Shown: positions 6,471-9,419 of the stretch, piece after piece | Numbering within the stretch: position 1 is the first letter of the stretch | Layout: each line of letters starts with the position of its first letter | Assembly (NCBI GenBank): GCA_020631295.1 | Contig: JAHDHN010000012.1 | Span: 1 to 9,419 of the forward strand | Reading direction: 5' to 3' | Source: Rickettsiales bacterium | GTDB lineage: Bacteria > Pseudomonadota > Alphaproteobacteria > Rickettsiales > UBA8987 | DNA length: 9,419 bases | Notes under the pieces: model-generated | Told to the model about the DNA's origin: nothing | Databases searched by the model: none | Seen by the model: the letters and a program-made list of their open reading frames with translations, nothing else | Program-made: the position numbers and the translations under genes

Positions 6471-7295
6471 TTACTTCTTCTGACATACCCCACAATAGAA
6501 CGTGCTGCGGCCGGCTTGGGTGATGCGGGTGATGGGTGTTGCGCAAGCGAGGCACGGCTCATTTTCACGGCCATACACCTGGAAATGGTGCTGAAAATAG
6601 CCACTATCACCGCTGGAGCGTACATAATCCCGCAAGGTAGACCCGCCCGATGCGAGGGCAGCGTTCAGCACTTCTTTGATATAATGCACCAGCACCGCCA
6701 GTTTCTTTTTTGACACGCTGCCGGCCTTCGTTTCGGGGTGAATACCGCTTAAAAACAAGCTTTCTGCCGCATAAATATTGCCTACGCCAACCACAATGCG
6801 TTGGTCCATAATCGCCTGTTTGATGGCCTGTTTTTTGCCTGCAAACGCCTGGTGCAAATACTCTGCATCAAACCCCGCTTCCAACGGCTCTGGGCCCAAC
6901 CCTGCTAGCCGTGTATCTTCGTATAATCTGTCTGTGGGCAACAGATCCAACATGCCAAAACGGCGCGGATCGTGAAACACCATATGGCTGCCATTCTCAA
7001 AGGCAAACAGCGCATGGTCATGTTTTACAATTTCTGGTTGATTTTTATGCATGCGAAGCACACCACTCATACCTAAATGGATCAATATCGTCTGCCCTAC
7101 ATCCAGGCCCAGCAATATATATTTCGCGCGGCGTTGCACAGAAATCACACGGCTGCCTTCGCATGTTTCACCAAATTGGGGCGGAATAGGATGACGGATG
7201 GCATTACGATAAAGCGCAACAGATGTGATGCGCTTTTGGTCGATAAAGGGCAAAATTCCCTTGCGTGTGGTCTCAACTTCTGGTAGCTCTGGCAT
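6471..7295 (-). CDS. mutM: Formamidopyrimidine-DNA glycosylase (Fpg/MutM)
   Basis: MutM is the base-excision repair glycosylase/AP lyase that removes 8-oxoguanine and formamidopyrimidines. The start at 7295 gives the invariant MPELPEVE N-terminus. After removal of Met, Pro2 is the catalytic nucleophile, with Glu3 and Glu6 beside it. A longer frame begins upstream but would bury this N-terminus and is rejected. Visible landmarks are RRAKY with the conserved lysine (Lys58), HLGMSG (73-78), DPRRFG (109-114), the VGNIYA helix-two-turn-helix motif (171-176), and the C-terminal zinc finger with Cys248, Cys251, Cys268 and Cys271 around GRSTFYC. The 274-residue length is normal and nothing appears to be missing. 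It diverges from ubiE across 40 bases and its 3' end faces the palindromic repeats. Confidence 0.97.
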   Translation of the reverse strand: MPELPEVETTRKGILPFIDQKRITSVALYRNAIRHPIPPQFGETCEGSRVISVQRRAKYILLGLDVGQTILIHLGMSGVLRMHKNQPEIVKHDHALFAFENGSHMVFHDPRRFGMLDLLPTDRLYEDTRLAGLGPEPLEAGFDAEYLHQAFAGKKQAIKQAIMDQRIVVGVGNIYAAESLFLSGIHPETKAGSVSKKKLAVLVHYIKEVLNAALASGGSTLRDYVRSSGDSGYFQHHFQVYGRENEPCLACATPITRITQAGRSTFYCGVCQKK

Positions 7296-7296
7296 G

Positions 7297-7334
7297 TTAG
7301 TTAAAAGATTAATTAAAATATATTTGTAATTCAA
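7297..7334. promoter_or_regulatory. Overlapping divergent promoters of mutM and ubiE
   Basis: The 40-base gap between the two start codons is very AT-rich. Reading toward mutM, TTGAAT (7334-7329) and TAATCT (7311-7306) are 17 bases apart, with ten bases from the -10 to the ATG. Reading toward ubiE, TTAGTT (7297-7302) and TATATT (7319-7324) are 16 bases apart, with 11 bases to the ATG. The two candidates overlap, so polymerase binding for one would exclude the other. No ribosome binding site fits in either leader. The hexamers were matched by eye. Confidence 0.4.
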
Positions 7335-7335
7335 T

Positions 7336-8088
7336 ATGATAGAAAAGATTGCCACAGATTTTGGTTTTGCGCAAGTCTCTCCGGAGGAGAAAAATGCGCG
7401 AGTTCAGGGTGTGTTTTCCAGCGTGGCACGTAAATATGACATTATGAATGACCTGATGAGCGCCGGCGTGCACCGCCTGTGGAAACGGAATTTTGTAGGC
7501 CGTATTCCCGTATTTGAAGGTGCTAAAATGCTGGATGTGGCTGGCGGCACGGGCGATATATCAACGCAATATTACCTTCACGCGTTGCGCAAAAATAAGC
7601 AGGTGGATATTACTGTAACAGACCGCAACAGTGAGATGCTGGCAGAAGGCAAAAAACGTGCACTCAACCGCGGCATCACGGAGCTTGCCTGGCAAGAAGC
7701 TGATGCAGAGGCGCTGCCTTTTGAGGATAACAGCTTTGACGTGGTGACCATTGCCTTTGGCATTCGCAATGTGACGCATAAAGACAAGGCACTGCAAGAA
7801 TTTCACCGTGTGCTCAAGCCAGGCGGAAAATTCTTATGTCTGGAATTCAGCCAGGTACCGAATGACGCGTTAAAGCGCGTCTATGAATGGTATTCCTTTA
7901 AGATCATTCCCAAGGTGGGACGCGTGGTAACGAAAGACGCAGATTCCTACCAATATTTGGTGGAAAGCATCAGCAATTTCCCAAAGGCGGAAGAGTTCCA
8001 AACCATGCTGGATGAGGCAGGCTTTTTAGGCACCAGCTTCAGCCATTACAGCCAAGGCATTGTCGCTGCCCATGTAGGATATAAGTAA
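7336..8088 (+). CDS. ubiE: Demethylmenaquinone/ubiquinone C-methyltransferase UbiE
   Basis: UbiE is the SAM-dependent C-methyltransferase of ubiquinone (and, where present, menaquinone) biosynthesis. The 250-residue product begins with FGF and the family segment VFSSVARKYDIMNDLMSAGVHRLWK (starting at residue 26). It continues with the SAM-binding motif MLDVAGGTGDIS (65-76), TDRNSEML (95-102) and EADAEALPFEDNSFD (121-135). Then follow AFGIRNV (140-146), HRVLKPGG (157-164) and LVESISNFP (208-216). All UbiE signatures are present and the length is typical. ATG 7336 gives the expected N-terminus, but no Shine-Dalgarno sequence precedes it. Other ubiquinone genes such as ubiB, often next to ubiE in this group, do not follow. 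Instead the stop codon is part of the target duplication of a small insertion. Confidence 0.97.
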   Translation: MIEKIATDFGFAQVSPEEKNARVQGVFSSVARKYDIMNDLMSAGVHRLWKRNFVGRIPVFEGAKMLDVAGGTGDISTQYYLHALRKNKQVDITVTDRNSEMLAEGKKRALNRGITELAWQEADAEALPFEDNSFDVVTIAFGIRNVTHKDKALQEFHRVLKPGGKFLCLEFSQVPNDALKRVYEWYSFKIIPKVGRVVTKDADSYQYLVESISNFPKAEEFQTMLDEAGFLGTSFSHYSQGIVAAHVGYK

Positions 8089-8089
8089 A

Positions 8090-8244
8090 GGGCACCTCTA
8101 AAAACCCCACTTTTGCGCCCCTGGCGTGCAAATCCGAACTTTCACGGATCGCACGTATGCTAATGTACGCTTACGCTTCCACGATTTCGGCTTCACACGC
8201 CAGGAACACAAAACCGCTGTGCTTTGAGGTTTTTAGAGGTGCCC
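8090..8244. mobile_element. MITE-like element with 17-bp terminal inverted repeats
   Basis: The element begins with GGGCACCTCTAAAAACC (8090-8106) and ends with its perfect reverse complement (8228-8244). Both outer flanks read TAAA (8086-8089 and 8245-8248), a likely 4-base target-site duplication. The left copy contains the ubiE stop codon. Inside, 8111-8128 and 8196-8213 form a second inverted repeat matching at 15 of 18 positions, including a perfect 9-bp core (CCTGGCGTG). The core also contains ATCCG (8132-8136) with CGGAT (8145-8149). There is no coding capacity, so it would need a transposase from elsewhere. The terminal repeats and short duplication fit an IS5-like or similar DDE transposase, but I cannot name the parent. 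It may also fold into a long hairpin that ends ubiE transcription. Confidence 0.7.
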
Positions 8245-8250
8245 TAAAAA

Positions 8251-8445
8251 GTGTCATTCCGCCTGTCCGCCGAAGCTTCACGCGTAGGCGGAAGTGAAAC
8301 GAGAAATCTTATGCCTCGATGGTGAGGCATGTATAGAAGCTGCGTGTGCCACTCTCCAGAGATACGCATCATCGAGGCATACTTTGTTATAAAACAAGAC
8401 GTAGCTGCAGTGGCACGAGATTTCTCACATGCGTTCGAAATGACA
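8251..8445. repeat. Compound palindromic repeat between ubiE and radC
   Basis: This 195-base non-coding unit is a large imperfect inverted repeat. Its pairs are TGTCATT (8252-8258) with AATGACA (8439-8445), GAGAAATCT (8301-8309) with AGATTTCTC (8418-8426), and a perfect 12-bp stem TATGCCTCGATG (8310-8321) with CATCGAGGCATA (8370-8381). A side hairpin has the stem CCGCCT (8259-8264) with AGGCGG (8286-8291). A competing fold pairs ATGCCTC (8311-8317) with GAGGCAT (8324-8330) and GTGCCACT (8346-8353) with AGTGGCAC (8409-8416). The head GTGTCATTCC resembles the GCGTCAT heads of the 6373 and 6459 elements, suggesting one family. It lies between convergent genes and may act as a two-way transcript end. 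Confidence 0.65.
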
Positions 8446-8511
8446 ATGATGCGCCACAAGATGACAACAATATATGTCATTAATGATGCAATTTACGATA
8501 GTATAGGGCGC
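8446..8511. other. Short gap between palindrome and radC 3' end
   Basis: No gene is present. ATGACA (8461-8466) and TGTCAT (8475-8480) form a six-base inverted repeat with an eight-base loop. The same TGTCAT motif bounds the neighbouring compound palindrome, so this may be a remnant of another repeat end. It lies just beyond the radC stop codon. Confidence 0.35.
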
Positions 8512-9207
8512 CTACAGCAACCCATTAGCTGCGAAGCTATAATGCTGTTGGCCAGCGATGATGAGATGGTCATGCATCTGAATATCCACACCCGCTAATG
8601 CTTGGATTACCTTCTGGGTCATTTGAATATCCGCCTGTGATGGCGTGCAATCACCGCTGGGGTGGTTATGCACCAAAATCACCGCGCTGGCGCCTAGCTC
8701 AAGCGCGCGTTTTACCACTTCCCTAGGGTAAATGGGCGTGTGATCCACCGTGCCTTCTTGCTGCATTTCATGGCACATCACCTGGTTCTTTTTATCCAGA
8801 TAGAGCAGCATAAAATGCTCTTTCTTCTCGTGCGCCAAAGTCGCCTGGCAAAAATCCAAAAGCGCCTGCCAGCTGGATACCACTGGTTTTTGCTGCATCT
8901 CTTCTTTTAGTAAACGCAAGGCCGATATATGGGCAATTTTCAGGCTGGCAATGGCCGCCTCACCCATGCCTTTTACCTGCAGTAAAGCGGTTTCATCTGC
9001 GGCTATCACCTTGGCATAGCTGCCAAACTTAGACAGGAGCGCTTTGGCCAGCGGCTTCACATCACCGCGCGGCTTTGCAGCAAAAAGCAGCATTTCTATT
9101 ATCTCATAATCCGGCAGGTTTTCAGCACGGTCTTTTTGCAAGCTGGCCAAGAAACGTGCACGCAACCGGCTGCGATGACCTTCTTTATGGTCCTGCTGCT
9201 CTGCCAT
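8512..9207 (-). CDS. radC: RadC family JAMM-domain protein
   Basis: This 231-residue protein has the RadC layout. The N-terminal part includes HRSRLRARF (11-19), LPDYEIIEMLLF (31-42) and a helix-hairpin-helix segment, LLQVKGMGEAAIASLK (75-90). The C-terminal part is a JAMM/MPN+ metal-binding domain with VHNHPSGDCTPSQAD (179-193), giving the H-x-H-x10-D metal ligands His180, His182 and Asp193. It ends with DHLIIAG and YSF as usual for the family. RadC was once linked to recombinational repair, but that assignment has been questioned and its biochemical role is unsettled. The length is normal. ATG 9207 follows the stop codon of the dihydrouridine synthase gene without a gap (TAA then ATG), so translation is probably coupled. 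A GAGG about 11 bases upstream may serve as the ribosome binding site. Confidence 0.95.
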   Translation of the reverse strand: MAEQQDHKEGHRSRLRARFLASLQKDRAENLPDYEIIEMLLFAAKPRGDVKPLAKALLSKFGSYAKVIAADETALLQVKGMGEAAIASLKIAHISALRLLKEEMQQKPVVSSWQALLDFCQATLAHEKKEHFMLLYLDKKNQVMCHEMQQEGTVDHTPIYPREVVKRALELGASAVILVHNHPSGDCTPSQADIQMTQKVIQALAGVDIQMHDHLIIAGQQHYSFAANGLL

Positions 9208-9419
9208 TTAGGCCACATCCTCTTGCAACGCATCAAAGAACCCGTCCACCAGCTGCATTACATCCGCTGGGTCGTGTGATTTCATCACCTGATTACGAAA
9301 TTCTGCACTACCCTTTAAGCCCGTGCTGTACCAGGCCATGTGCTTGCGGCCCATCCGCACGCCTGTCTCCACACCATAATGGCTGAGGATGGCCTCGTAA
9401 TGCTCTTTCACAATCGCAT
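9208..9419 (-). CDS. dusB: tRNA-dihydrouridine synthase, DusB/NifR3-like, C-terminal part (partial)
   Basis: The minus-strand frame is open to the window edge, so the gene continues beyond 9419. The visible 70 or so residues, AIVKEHYEAILSHYGVE onward, match the helical C-terminal domain of bacterial tRNA-dihydrouridine synthases. The key segment is RMGRKHMAWYSTGLKGSAEFR, with R-K-H-x-x-W-Y and the following G-S-A-E-F-R typical of the DusB/NifR3 branch. These flavoenzymes reduce uridines in the tRNA D-loop; the FMN-binding barrel lies outside the window. The GTG seen as a possible start at 9411 is internal. The gene is first in a minus-strand pair with radC. Assignment to DusB rather than DusA or DusC is likely but rests on the C-terminus only. 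Confidence 0.85.
   Translation of the reverse strand, partial: AIVKEHYEAILSHYGVETGVRMGRKHMAWYSTGLKGSAEFRNQVMKSHDPADVMQLVDGFFDALQEDVA

Noticed and set aside
7296..7355. N-terminal extension of MutM to 7355
   Set aside because: It would overlap the ubiE start and bury the invariant MPELPE N-terminus, whose Pro2 must be exposed for catalysis.
8244..8598. Small open frames on both strands across the palindrome (8244-8480 minus, 8329-8598 plus)
   Set aside because: They are made of inverted repeat sequence and one runs into the radC 3' end; they have no recognisable protein features or ribosome binding sites.

Overview
The window looks like chromosomal DNA of an alphaproteobacterium. The main pointers are a divergent mutM/ubiE pair (a neighbourhood I associate with Alphaproteobacteria), a dusB-type gene leading into radC, a stand-alone tolB, and small GTCAT-headed palindromic repeats between genes. 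GC content is moderate and codon use looks similar in all genes. No species is assigned.

Layout. Positions 1-104 hold the last codons of a probable sensor histidine kinase. From 105 to 536 there is no gene: first a run of GC-rich hairpins, then an AT-rich leader. Two tightly spaced genes follow: a single-pass membrane protein of unknown function (537-1172) and a TAXI-family periplasmic solute-binding protein (1178-2176). tolB (2237-3547) follows without tolQRA or pal. Next comes the most unusual gene, an 862-residue protein (3602-6190). It has a large N-terminal domain present twice in tandem and a C-terminal RecA-like ATPase of the RepA/AAA_25 helicase type.

The right half is housekeeping genes separated by palindromic repeats. 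A hairpin cluster at 6191-6460 includes two 31-nt inverted copies of a 9-bp hairpin that differ only by compensated base changes. Then come mutM (minus strand, 6471-7295) and, diverging from a 40-bp AT-rich gap, ubiE (7336-8088). Right at the ubiE stop codon sits a 155-bp MITE-like element with 17-bp perfect terminal inverted repeats and a TAAA target duplication that contains the stop codon. It is followed by a 195-bp compound palindrome with two mutually exclusive folds. On the minus strand, the 3' part of a dusB-like tRNA-dihydrouridine synthase gene runs directly into radC (TAA followed at once by ATG).

Functionally the genes cover envelope maintenance (TolB), periplasmic ligand binding (TAXI protein), oxidative DNA-damage repair (MutM), quinone synthesis (UbiE), tRNA modification (Dus) and a JAMM-domain protein (RadC). 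I see no complete new multi-gene system. The best candidates for something undescribed are the duplicated-domain ATPase, the permease-less TAXI/bitopic pair, and the palindromic repeat families, which show signs of mobility and of structure-preserving evolution. Several genes (tolB, the ATPase gene, mutM, ubiE) lack a Shine-Dalgarno sequence and have a -10-like hexamer 6-11 nt before the ATG, suggesting leaderless or nearly leaderless transcripts.
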